Below the pieces are notes generated by a model. It was not told the DNA's origin and ran no database searches. It worked only from the letters and a program-made list of their open reading frames with translations. From positions 6,076,001-6,140,000 of the forward strand of contig NZ_CP026652.1 of the NCBI RefSeq assembly GCF_002946835.1: a stretch of 64,000 nt of DNA. Reading direction: 5' to 3'. Made by a program: the position numbers and the translations under genes. Source of the stretch: Streptomyces dengpaensis (GTDB taxonomy: Bacteria; Actinomycetota; Actinomycetes; Streptomycetales; Streptomycetaceae). Positions within the stretch are counted from its first letter, which is position 1. Each line of letters begins with the position of its first letter. Positions 8,421 to 18,126 of the stretch are shown here, piece by piece.

Positions 8421-8531
8421 CGCGCACCGCCGCTCGTCATGAGTCGCGCACCGCCGCCCTCCACGAGCCGCGCATCGCCGCTCGTCATGAGTCGCGCACA
8501 GCCGCTCTCCATGAGCCGCGCACAGCCGCTT
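8421..8531. repeat. 24-bp tandem array, about 4.5 copies, at a gene 3' end
   Basis: Units of 24 bp beginning CGCGCACCGCCGCTCGTCAT start at 8421, 8445, 8469, 8493 and 8517, with a 48-bp alternation (odd and even copies resemble each other). The array abuts the stop codon of the PhoD-like gene (8532-8534). The rest of 8184-8420 shows no gene or RNA I recognise. Confidence 0.85.
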
Positions 8532-10181
8532 TCAAGGGCTGAGCACCGACTCCATGACCGGCGTGAGCTGGGGACGCCCGCCGCCCCGCTCCCGCGCCTG
8601 GTCGAGCCGCAGCGACGCCGAACGCCCGTGCAGCGTCAGCGTCATCAACTGGTTGCCGAACCAGGGCCCGCCGGTTCTGCGCCAGTCGATGGACGGGCGC
8701 GGGTGCTCATAGCGCCCGTGCCGGACGAACTGGCGGCCGAGCGCCTGTCCCAGCCTGCTCCAGCCGAAGCGGAAGCCGAGTCTGATGGAGAGCGGGATGG
8801 AGTTGTGGACGGGGGAGCAGGTCAGCTGGAAGACCCGGGCGTCGGGCCGCCGGCCGGGGTCGATCCAGTACGGCTCGGCGACGTACGCATGGTGGACGTC
8901 GCCCGACAGCACGCACACGGTCGCCGGGGCCTGTGCCCCCGAGCCGGCCTCCGCGATCAGCGCCGTCAGTTCCTCGAAGGACTCCGGGAACGCCGCCCAG
9001 TGCTCCAAGTCGGCCCGCTGCCGCAGATCCTCCCCGAACCGCGCCCACCGCGCGCCCCGCTCGCCCCGGCACAGCGCGGCGTTCCATACCTCGGCGTCGT
9101 GCACGAGCGGCGGAAGGAGCCAGGGGAGGGAGGTGCCGAGGAGGAGATGGTCGTACGAGCCGGGCGCGTCCAGCGCCTGCTCCCGCAGCCATCGCGCCTC
9201 CCCCGCGTCGAGCATCGCGCGGTTGCCCTCCTCCAGGACGCGGGCCGCGCGGGTGTCGAGCATGAGGACGCGGGTGCGGCCGAAGTCGCGGCGGTAGCTC
9301 CAGCGGACGGAGGAGGGATCGGCGTCGGCCTGAGCGGCGAAGGCGCGCAGTACGTCCGTGCCGTCGGGGGTCTCGCGTACGGCGGCGTACAGCAGGTCGC
9401 CGGACAGCTCGCGCGGGGAGAGGTTGCCGAGGTGCTGGTAGACCCAGTACGACATCAGGCCGCTCAGCACCCGCTCGCGCCACCACGGGGTGGCCCGCAT
9501 CCCGGCGAGCCAGGAGGCGCTGGTGTTCCAGTCGTCGATGACGTCGTGATCGTCGAAGATCATGCAACTGGGCACGGTGGACAGCAGCCAGCGGACCTCC
9601 GGGTCGAGCCAGGATTCGTAGTAGAGCCGGGTGTACTCCTCGTAGTCCGCGACCTGGTTGCCGGGAGGGTCCGCCAGGCCCCGGCGGGCGGCGATCCACG
9701 CACGGGTGGCCTTCGAGACCTCGTCGGCGTACACCTGGTCGCCCAACAGCAGCAGTACGTCCGGGCGTTCGGCGTCGGGGTCCGAGGCGATGCGGGCGGA
9801 GAGGGTGTCCAGGGCGTCGGGCCCCACCGGATCCTTCTCGTCGGCCGGGGGCGCGGCCCAGCGGCAGGAGCCGAAGGTGACGCGGACGGCGCCGTCCCCG
9901 TCCGGGGTGCGGACGACCGAGGGCGGGAAAGGGGAGTCGGGCAGCGGCCAGACGGTGGTGCCGTCGAGCAGGACCTCGTACGACGACGCCGTGCCCGGCG
10001 TCAGCCCGTCCACCGGCACCAGCGCGTAGTGATGGCCCGCGACTTGAAAGGTACGGGCCTCACCGCGGGAGCCGTCGGCGCACCGCACCTCGGCGGTGCA
10101 CGGACGGCTCGCCTCGACCCAGAAGGTCGCGGACGAGCCGTCGACGTACCTCAGCAGCGGACCCAGGCGCAGCTCCGCCAT
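8532..10181 (-). CDS. PhoD-like alkaline phosphatase D family protein
   Basis: A 549-residue metallophosphoesterase of the PhoD type. The N-terminal region is an Ig-like domain (residues about 1-120). The phosphatase domain carries LLLGDQVYADE, then MIFDDHDVIDDWN with metal-binding Asp and His residues, and VCVLSGDVHHAYV near the end, in the expected order. Unlike classical PhoD it has no twin-arginine or other signal peptide, so this copy is predicted to be cytoplasmic. The ATG at 10181 has GGAGGAGG upstream at good spacing; a GTG nine bases earlier lies too close to it. Substrates could be phosphodiesters or monoesters. A 24-bp tandem array lies at its 3' end. Confidence 0.9.
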   Translation of the reverse strand: MAELRLGPLLRYVDGSSATFWVEASRPCTAEVRCADGSRGEARTFQVAGHHYALVPVDGLTPGTASSYEVLLDGTTVWPLPDSPFPPSVVRTPDGDGAVRVTFGSCRWAAPPADEKDPVGPDALDTLSARIASDPDAERPDVLLLLGDQVYADEVSKATRAWIAARRGLADPPGNQVADYEEYTRLYYESWLDPEVRWLLSTVPSCMIFDDHDVIDDWNTSASWLAGMRATPWWRERVLSGLMSYWVYQHLGNLSPRELSGDLLYAAVRETPDGTDVLRAFAAQADADPSSVRWSYRRDFGRTRVLMLDTRAARVLEEGNRAMLDAGEARWLREQALDAPGSYDHLLLGTSLPWLLPPLVHDAEVWNAALCRGERGARWARFGEDLRQRADLEHWAAFPESFEELTALIAEAGSGAQAPATVCVLSGDVHHAYVAEPYWIDPGRRPDARVFQLTCSPVHNSIPLSIRLGFRFGWSRLGQALGRQFVRHGRYEHPRPSIDWRRTGGPWFGNQLMTLTLHGRSASLRLDQARERGGGRPQLTPVMESVLSP

Positions 10182-10260
10182 GGTGATCACCCTCCTCCGT
10201 CGCCCCGTACGGTACGGAACGACGGAGGGGAGTGGGGAGGTTCCGGCGCGATCCGGTGGA

Positions 10261-10905
10261 TCAGCAGCCGGCGAGGTAGTTCGTGAGCGCGCTCTTCTCG
10301 GCGGAGTCGACCGAGAGGTTGTAGTAGTACTTCACCTGCACCCAGGCGCGGACGTAGGTGCACCGGTAGGAGCTGACCGAGGGCATCCAGGTGGCCGGGT
10401 CCTGGTCGCCCTTGGCCTGGTTGACGTTGTCGGTGACGGCGATCAGCTGCGGGCGGGTCAGGTCGTTGGCGAACGCCTGGCGGGTGGAGCTGCTCCAGTT
10501 GTCGGCGCCGGAGTCCCAGGCCTCGGCCAGCGGCACGAGGTGGTCGATGTCCAGGTCGGAGGCGACGGTCCAGGTCGCGCCGTCGTACGGGGAGTACCAG
10601 CGGCCGCTGGTGGCGGCGCAGGCGGAGTCGGTGACGACGTTCGAACCGTCCCGCTTCAGGACCGTCTCACGGGTGTTGCAGGCCCCGCTGATGGTGATCC
10701 AGTGGTTGAAGAGGTCCCGGTTGTAACCGGTGCGGTCCTCGGTCGCGACGTTGAGCGTGGCGAGGTAGCTGCGCGCGGTGGCACCGCTGACCGGGGTGGG
10801 AAGGGCGGCGGAGGCGGTCGGGCCGTTGAAAATCCCGACCATGGCTATCAGACCGGTGAGGGCGGCGAGCAGGCTGAGCCGTCGACGCGCGTAGACCTTG
10901 AGCAT
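10261..10905 (-). CDS. Secreted HNH endonuclease family protein (DUF1524)
   Basis: A 214-residue exported nuclease-like protein. Residues 1-33 form a Sec signal peptide (basic start, hydrophobic core, cleavage near ASA-A). The mature part is the GmrSD-C/DUF1524 type HNH fold, with DIDHLVPLAEAWDSG holding the catalytic His, then DNVNQAKGDQDP and a final Tyr/Trp-rich helix. Four Cys (two in CNT...C, one in YRCTY and the last residue) probably form disulfides outside the cell. Proteins of this type are common in Streptomyces exoproteomes as nonspecific nucleases. It is monocistronic with an intergenic promoter region upstream; nothing else is visible between 10906 and 11080. Confidence 0.9.
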   Translation of the reverse strand: MLKVYARRRLSLLAALTGLIAMVGIFNGPTASAALPTPVSGATARSYLATLNVATEDRTGYNRDLFNHWITISGACNTRETVLKRDGSNVVTDSACAATSGRWYSPYDGATWTVASDLDIDHLVPLAEAWDSGADNWSSSTRQAFANDLTRPQLIAVTDNVNQAKGDQDPATWMPSVSSYRCTYVRAWVQVKYYYNLSVDSAEKSALTNYLAGC

Positions 10906-11084
10906 GCGAACTCCCTTGGAGTGGGGGGATGTTGGCCGCGAGCGAGGACATGCTCGCGACGCTGCGTTGCCGACAGGTGTGCGTTCGGTAAGAAGCTAAT
11001 GACGCGCGCATGTCACAACAAGGTTCAGAGCGGGACTTTCGGCCCTGTCCAGGCGCGCCGGGCCGTCGCGTACGATGAATGACG

Positions 11085-11200
11085 CAGAAGGGGAGTAGCT
11101 CTTCGCCGGACCGTCGACATACTGCTCAGCTCGTCTGAGCCGGCGCCCGGAGGCGGATCCCGAGTGGATCGGCCAGCGAGACCTTCGGCAAGCAGTGCAC
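11085..11200 (+). promoter_or_regulatory. yybP-ykoY (Mn2+) riboswitch
   Basis: The conserved first element AAGGGGAGTAGC (from 11088) and the closing element GCGAGACCTTCGGCAAG (about 11175-11192) of the manganese-sensing aptamer are both present. Hairpins lie between them, including CTCAGCTCGTCTGAG. The downstream gene encodes a TMEM165/GDT1 family protein, a known partner of this RNA class, so Mn2+ binding probably turns on export. About 110 bases of leader separate the aptamer from the start codon. Confidence 0.9.
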
Positions 11201-11307
11201 CACCTGTGTCCTACGGCACAGGTGCCGCGTGTGCTGCCGTGCCGAGGTGTCGCAGCGCAGTCACAGCACTCTCGGTGGGGCGGCCCGACCGATCGAGGAA
11301 CCCTGTT

Positions 11308-11895
11308 TTGATCAGCTTCACCGTGATGGCGCTCGTCTTCGGCGTCGTCTTCCTTGCCGAACTGCCGGACAAGACCGCGCTCGCCGGCCTCGTCCTCGGC
11401 ACGCGCTACCGCGCCTCGTACGTCTTCGCCGGTGTCGCCGCCGCCTTCGCCCTCCATGTCGCGCTCGCCGTCGCGGCGGGCAGCGTGCTCACGCTCCTGC
11501 CGCAGCAGATCGTGCACGCGCTGACCGGCGTCCTGTTCCTCGGCGGCGCGGCGGTCCTGCTGATGACGAAGGGCGGGGCCGGTGATGACGCGGAGATCCG
11601 CAAGCCCGAGAACCAGGGCTTCTGGAAGGTCTCGGGGGCGGGTTTCATGCTCATCCTCGTCGCCGAGTTCGGCGACCTCACCCAGATCATGACGGCGAAC
11701 CTCGCGGCCCGTTACGACGACCCGCTCTCCGTCGGCCTCGGCGCGGTGCTCGCGCTGTGGGCGGTCGCCGGGCTCGGCATCGTCGGCGGGAGGGCCCTGC
11801 TGAAGAGGGTGCCGCTGGAGCTGATCACCAAGGTGGCGGCGCTTTTGATGCTGGGGCTCGGCGTGTGGAGTCTGTACGAGGCGGTGGCGGGCTGA
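11308..11895 (+). CDS. TMEM165/GDT1 family cation (Mn2+) exporter
   Basis: A 195-residue membrane protein with two homologous halves of three helices. Each half has the family motif E-x-G-D-(K/R)-T in variant form: AELPDKT at residues 17-23 and AEFGDLT in the second half. Members move Mn2+ or Ca2+ out of the cytoplasm. The TTG at 11308 is the start because GAGGAA lies seven bases upstream and the helix begins at once; upstream extensions run through the riboswitch leader. A yybP-ykoY riboswitch in front supports Mn2+ as the substrate. Confidence 0.9.
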   Translation: MISFTVMALVFGVVFLAELPDKTALAGLVLGTRYRASYVFAGVAAAFALHVALAVAAGSVLTLLPQQIVHALTGVLFLGGAAVLLMTKGGAGDDAEIRKPENQGFWKVSGAGFMLILVAEFGDLTQIMTANLAARYDDPLSVGLGAVLALWAVAGLGIVGGRALLKRVPLELITKVAALLMLGLGVWSLYEAVAG

Positions 11896-12180
11896 GGTGG
11901 CCGGTCCCGTCGTACGGTCGTTCCGCCCCTCCCGGGTTCCCGCCGTCCCGCCGTGCTGGTGTCCGTACGGCGTCTCTGTCGCGCCTTTCGGGTGTCGTAC
12001 GGGTGTCGTGCCGGAGTGGGGTGGCCGAACCCCAGGTCAGAGGCGGTGGCGTCGCGACGTCTCGTTTTGTATCGTTGAGGAACAAAGTGGTTCCCGCCCG
12101 TACTCCCTGACCGGCGGGCGGGGCCACCTTGTCCCGGGGGCCGCACCTAGGCCCCCTTTCCCGCGCTTTGGAGTATGCCG

Positions 12181-12840
12181 ATGACGGCCACGACCGTACT
12201 GACCGCCCGTGCCCTCCTGCTCGACATGGACGGCACCCTCGTCAACTCGGATGCCGTCGTCGAGCGCTGCTGGCGCCGCTGGGCCGAACGTCACGGGCTG
12301 GACGGGGACGAGGTCATGAAGGTCGTCCACGGCAGGCAGGGGTACGCCTCCATGGCGCTGTTGCTGCCGGACCGGCCCATGGCGCAGAACCACGCGGACA
12401 ACGCGCGCATGCTCGCCGAGGAGACCGCGGACATGGACGGCGTCGTCGCGATTCCGGGGGCCGCGGAGTTCCTGGCCTCGCTCGCCGGGGTGCCGCACGC
12501 GCTCGTCACCTCCGCCGATGTGGCGCTTTCCGGCGCGCGGATGGCTGCCGCCGGGCTTTCGCTTCCCGCCGTGCGGGTCACCGCCGAGTCCGTCGGCGCG
12601 AGCAAGCCGGATCCTGAGGGGTTTTTGAAGGGAGCCGCCGAGCTGGGTGTCGCGCCCGAGGACTGCGTGGTCTTCGAGGACTCCGGGGCGGGGATCGCGG
12701 CCGGGAAGGCTGCCGGGATGCGCGTCGTCGGGGTCGGGTCCCGGGCGGGGGTCCACCGGCCGGACGTCCTGGTGCGTGACCTTACGCAGGTGCGGGTGGA
12801 GGCCGTGGGGGACGGGACGGTTCGGCTGCGCGTCGGCTGA
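12181..12840 (+). CDS. HAD family hydrolase (sugar/glycerol phosphatase-like)
   Basis: A 219-residue haloacid dehalogenase-like phosphatase. Motif I LLLDMDGTLVNSD holds the nucleophile and acid/base Asp pair. Motif II is ALVTSADV, motif III Lys is in SKPDPEGFLKGA, and motif IV is CVVFEDSGAGIAAGKAAG. A helical cap lies between motifs I and II (residues about 20-85), as in GPP/DOG-type sugar-phosphate phosphatases. The ATG at 12181 has GGAG seven bases before it; the ATG six bases earlier is too close. The gene is followed by a conserved intergenic repeat. Confidence 0.9.
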   Translation: MTATTVLTARALLLDMDGTLVNSDAVVERCWRRWAERHGLDGDEVMKVVHGRQGYASMALLLPDRPMAQNHADNARMLAEETADMDGVVAIPGAAEFLASLAGVPHALVTSADVALSGARMAAAGLSLPAVRVTAESVGASKPDPEGFLKGAAELGVAPEDCVVFEDSGAGIAAGKAAGMRVVGVGSRAGVHRPDVLVRDLTQVRVEAVGDGTVRLRVG

Positions 12841-12866
12841 GGTCCGCGGCCGCGGTGCGACCGCGT

Positions 12867-12975
12867 GAGGGTTTTTCGCCCCCGCCGCCCCTACCCATTC
12901 CCGTACCTGGGGCTGCCGCCCCCAGCCCCCCGCATCGGCCTGAACGGCCTCGTCCTCAAACGCCGGACGGGCTAA
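12867..12975 (+). repeat. C-rich intergenic repeat, copy 1
   Basis: Order of modules: GTTTTTCGCCCC start, C-rich arm, CTGGGGCTGCCGCCCCCAG hairpin, GGCCTGAACGGCC hairpin, then TCGTCCTCAAACGCCGGACG. The same modules recur in the same orientation at 17358-17460 and 32840-32950. A degenerate fragment of the last module lies at 13064-13095. No gene is seen between 12841 and 13199. Confidence 0.85.
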
Positions 12976-13169
12976 AGAAGACCACCTTCGCCGGCGGGGG
13001 TGGAGGTGCGGCGGGGTGGGCGGGAGAGGCGGAGGAGTGGGGGTGGGTGGGGGGTGCGGTTCGTCGTCTCGTCCTCGAACGGCGGACGGGCTGAAATGAC
13101 TTCGCCGGGCTGAACGTGGAAGGGCACTCGACAGGCCATAAGCGGCCGTACACACCAGGATGGTGGTGA

Positions 13170-15266
<2,097 letters not shown>

Positions 15267-15309
15267 GCCCTCACGCCCCCCACCTGCCCGCAGGCGCCGA
15301 CGCACGGGA

Positions 15310-15422
15310 GGGGCCGTGCCGGTACATCACATGCCCGTCGCCCCGTTCGGATCTGGAGAGGGTTTCTGTATTCCCACGTCTGATCCACCAGCCACGACGG
15401 GCGGATGTACCGGCACGGCCCC
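15310..15422. repeat. Long inverted repeat between convergent genes
   Basis: Arms of 19 bp match perfectly (15310-15328 and 15404-15422; GGGGCCGTGCCGGTACATC). After a small internal loop a further 8-bp pair follows (GCCCGTCG at 15332, CGACGGGC at 15395), leaving a loop of about 55 nt. It sits between the MFS gene and the converging DUF1992 gene. A simple terminator would not need such a long loop, so a structured RNA is possible. Confidence 0.75.
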
Positions 15423-15455
15423 GACCCACCCACCCGCGGCAGGCGAACCGGCGGA

Positions 15456-15878
15456 CTACCCCTCCCGGGGTTCCCGGGGTTCCCGGGACTCCCGCCACTC
15501 CCGCACGATCGACTCGACGTCGTACGGCTTCAGCCCCAGCGGAGGCCCCGGTGGTGGCTTGAACATGACCTCGCGGATCTTGGCGTTGATGTCCTCGACG
15601 ATGCGGCGCACGACCCCCTCCGAGGGGGCCTTGGCGGCCGCCGCGAGTGCGTCCTCGGCCTCCCTGCGCAGGGCCAGGGTGGGCGGCAGGACCGACAGCC
15701 CCTCGCGGGCCATCTTCTGCTTGATCCACCAGAGTTCGTCGTACGACGTGTCGGTGAGGTGCGGCACCGGCCGCCCCGCGCCGGGGAGTTCCGCGAACTC
15801 GCCACGCGCCTCCGCCTCGCGGATTTGTCTCTCGACCCAGGACTCGAAGCTGACACCAGGTGGCTTGCGCTCCGTCAT
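15456..15878 (-). CDS. DUF1992 (DnaJ C28-like) protein
   Basis: A 140-residue protein of the DUF1992 family. Diagnostic parts are SFESWVERQIREAEARGEFAELPGAGRP at the N-terminus, WWIKQKMAREGLSVLPPTLALR in the middle, and VEDINAKIREVMFKPP. In eukaryotes this domain is the DnaJC28 conserved region; its bacterial role is unknown. The ATG at 15878 is chosen because the domain starts there; upstream extension runs antisense through the FHA-like gene. The C-terminus ends in an Arg-Glu-Ser/Pro repeat encoded by nine-base GGTTCCCGG repeats. Confidence 0.85.
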   Translation of the reverse strand: MTERKPPGVSFESWVERQIREAEARGEFAELPGAGRPVPHLTDTSYDELWWIKQKMAREGLSVLPPTLALRREAEDALAAAAKAPSEGVVRRIVEDINAKIREVMFKPPPGPPLGLKPYDVESIVREWRESREPREPREG

Positions 15879-16010
15879 GAGTCCATTGTGCAGGAGGCCG
15901 CACGGCGAGGCGATCGGTCGAATTATCATGCGGCGGCGGCGCGCCAACCACGCCCCGCGCAAGGACAATTGGGGCAGGGCAAAGCGCCTGCACGCGACGA
16001 AGGAGCGCAC

Positions 16011-16406
16011 GTGCTCGAACTCACCATGGCCTCGGTAGCCGGGGCGGACGCGGGCGCGACGGCCGGAATGCTGATGGCCGACGCGCCGAGCGACCCCGGG
16101 GCCGTACTGAGGGTGGGCCGGGACCGGGCTGTGTGCCGTCTCGCGACCCCCGACGACTGGCTGTTCGTGTCCCGCGTCCACCTGGAGTTCCTGTGCGGCC
16201 CGGACGGCTCCTGGCAGGTCACCTGGCTGCGCGGCTCCCACCCGGAGCCGTCCTCCGAGGTACGGCTGACGCTGGCGGGGCAGCAGCCCCAAGCCTTCCC
16301 GTACGGCGGCACGGCCAAGCTCCCCGCGGGCAGCTCCGGAGAACTCGTCATCCAGGACCGCACCGGCCCGCGCACCGTGAACGTGGGCTTCTATCACGAG
16401 GCCTGA
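16011..16406 (+). CDS. FHA-domain-like small protein
   Basis: A 131-residue protein that looks like a single forkhead-associated fold. The core motif is VGRDRAVCRLATPDDWLFVSRVHLEF, which provides the Arg of G-R and the S-x-x-H of phosphothreonine recognition. Flanking beta strands and a C-terminal strand ending in NVGFYHEA follow. FHA domains bind phosphothreonine on Ser/Thr-kinase targets. The GTG at 16011 has AAGGAG five bases before it. It is divergent from DUF1992 and convergent with the methyltransferase. No kinase is nearby. Confidence 0.75.
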   Translation: MLELTMASVAGADAGATAGMLMADAPSDPGAVLRVGRDRAVCRLATPDDWLFVSRVHLEFLCGPDGSWQVTWLRGSHPEPSSEVRLTLAGQQPQAFPYGGTAKLPAGSSGELVIQDRTGPRTVNVGFYHEA

Positions 16407-16443
16407 GCCCGCAGGGCGAGCGGGCAGCGGGGTCAGACCTCCG

Positions 16444-17115
16444 TCAGTTCACCACCCGCGCCAGCGCGAACCCGTCGTACCCCTTGCCCCCCACCGTCTG
16501 GATCGCCGTACCGCTCAACTTCGGGTGCGAGGCGATCAGTTCGAGCGCGGCCCGGGTGCCCCGCACGCTCGGGTCGGTGCTGCCCGCCTCGGTGACCGTG
16601 CCGCCCCGTACGACGTTGTCGAGGACGATCACGCTGCCGGGCCGGGTGAGCCTGACGGCCCACTCGACGTAGTGCGCGTTGTTCACCTTGTCCGCGTCGA
16701 TGAAGACGAGGTCGAACGGCTCCGGGTTCTCGTCGGCCAGCTTCGGCAGCGACTCCAGGGCCGGGCCCACCCGCACCTCGGCGATCCTGTCGAGCCCGGC
16801 GCGGGCGAGGTTGCGGCGGGCGACCTCCGCGTGCGTGGCGTCGTACTCGAAGCTGATCAGCCGGCCGTCGGCCGGGAGCGCGCGGCCCAGCCAGATCGTG
16901 CTGTAGCCGCCGAGCGTGCCGATCTCCAGGACGCGGCGCGCGCCCTGGATCTGGGCGAGGAGCTGGAGCAGCTTGCCCTGGGTCGGCGTGACGTTGATGG
17001 GCGGCAGCCCGGCCGCATCGCTGTCGCGCAGCGCGGCGGCCAGGATGTCGTCGTGGGGGGCGAGGAGGGGGGCCAGGTAGTCGTCGACGTCGTGCCAGAT
17101 CTGCGACTCGCTCAT
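16444..17115 (-). CDS. Class I SAM-dependent O-methyltransferase
   Basis: A 223-residue enzyme of the catechol/caffeoyl-CoA O-methyltransferase family (Methyltransf_3). Seen are the SAM motif VLEIGTLGGYSTIWLGRAL, the acidic loop FEYDATHAEVARRNL, FDLVFIDADKVNN with the metal-binding Asp, and LDNVVRGGTV with metal-binding Asp-Asn. The N-terminal helices (VDDYLAPLLAPHDDILAAALRDS) match the family. The acceptor is unknown. A perfect 8-5-8 palindrome lies 20 bases upstream of the start and may bind a repressor. Confidence 0.9.
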   Translation of the reverse strand: MSESQIWHDVDDYLAPLLAPHDDILAAALRDSDAAGLPPINVTPTQGKLLQLLAQIQGARRVLEIGTLGGYSTIWLGRALPADGRLISFEYDATHAEVARRNLARAGLDRIAEVRVGPALESLPKLADENPEPFDLVFIDADKVNNAHYVEWAVRLTRPGSVIVLDNVVRGGTVTEAGSTDPSVRGTRAALELIASHPKLSGTAIQTVGGKGYDGFALARVVN

Positions 17116-17135
17116 GCGCCATGCCTTTCGTACGC

Positions 17136-17156
17136 CTAGTTAGATCCGCTAACTAG
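17136..17156. promoter_or_regulatory. Palindromic operator upstream of the O-methyltransferase
   Basis: CTAGTTAG-ATCCG-CTAACTAG is a perfect inverted repeat, AT-rich against its surroundings and typical of TetR or MarR operators. No regulator gene lies next to it. Apart from a C-rich repeat and an MFS remnant, 17157-18126 holds no supported gene. Confidence 0.65.
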
Positions 17157-17357
17157 TCCCGCTGGTGAATCTAGTCGCGGGTGCGGATGCCTGTCAGGGC
17201 GTTGCCAGGTGTTCACGGCGGGCGTCAGCCGATCGGCGTCACCGACGCAAGCACGGGACCGGGCACGCGCCTCCGTCGTGCCGTCGGACAGCGTCTCGGA
17301 CGGCACGACGGAGGGTGTGGTTCCAGATGGGCGCGGGGGATGGCTGGGGGGTGGGTG

Positions 17358-17460
17358 GTTTCGCCCCCTCCGCCCCTGCCCGTCCCGTGCCTGGGGGCTG
17401 CCGCCCCCAGACCCCCGCCTATCGCGCTTCGCGCTCGTCCTCAAACGCCGGACGGGCTTG
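17358..17460 (+). repeat. C-rich intergenic repeat, copy 2
   Basis: Same module order as copy 1 (TTTCGCCCCCTCCGCCCCTG, CTGGGGGCTGCCGCCCCCAG hairpin, GCGCTTCGCGC hairpin, TCGTCCTCAAACGCCGGACG). Read on the minus strand it supplies the last residues (PAFEDE) and the stop codon of the truncated MFS gene. Confidence 0.85.
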
Positions 17461-17748
17461 ATCACACGGCTCAATCGACGGCGGCGAACCCGGCAGTGCG
17501 CGGCCCGCGCACTCTGACATGAACCAGACCGCAACGCCGCCGATCACCGCCGCGGCCATCATGTAGTAGGCGGGCATCATCATGTTCCCGGTCGCCCCGA
17601 TGAGCGCCGTGACCACCAGCGGGGTCGTGCCGCCGAAGAGCGACACGGAGACGTTGAAGCCGATGGAGAGCGAGCCGTAGCGCACGTTCGTCGGGAAGAG
17701 CGCGGGGAGCGCGGCGGGCATCGAGGCGGTGAAGCAGACAAGGAGCAG
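17419..17748 (-). pseudogene. MHS-family MFS transporter remnant (C-terminal end only)
   Basis: Only the last two to three membrane helices of a metabolite:H+ symporter (MHS, ProP-like) remain. They read LLLVCFTASMPAALPALFP, then NVRYGSLSIGFNVSVSLFGG, TTPLVVTALIGATGN and a final helix to about 17500. Full-length members have about 430 residues and 12 helices; everything upstream of 17748 is unrelated sequence. After GSPPS the frame runs into the C-rich repeat, which provides a foreign tail and stop. Both ends are therefore altered, and I regard it as non-functional. Confidence 0.8.
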
Positions 17749-18126
17749 GCGTCGGGGACGGGGACGCGGTCCGCCCGAAGTCATCCGGGACAGGCCGAAA
17801 AACGACCATAGGGGCATTCGGCCGCATTACGGCCCGTACGCGACCCACCGCACAGTGCGCACAAATACGGCCTGTGCAGGTGCGACGAAGCGGCTGAGAG
17901 CAGCTCTTCGAGGCCCTGTCTGTGATCTATGTCGCGGAGTGAGGGGGGAACCGAACCGTCCGCGCACTATCGTCATCCGGACAAAAGACGGGAGGACGTC
18001 AGGTGAAGAGGGGGTTGCCTGCGTCTCTCCACGGGGGTGCTGCGAGCCTCGTAGGGCCCTGACAGGGGCTGGTGTGGGGGCCGCGTGGGACGCGCGGGAC
18101 GAATGGGGCGGGAGGGCCGACGGGGC

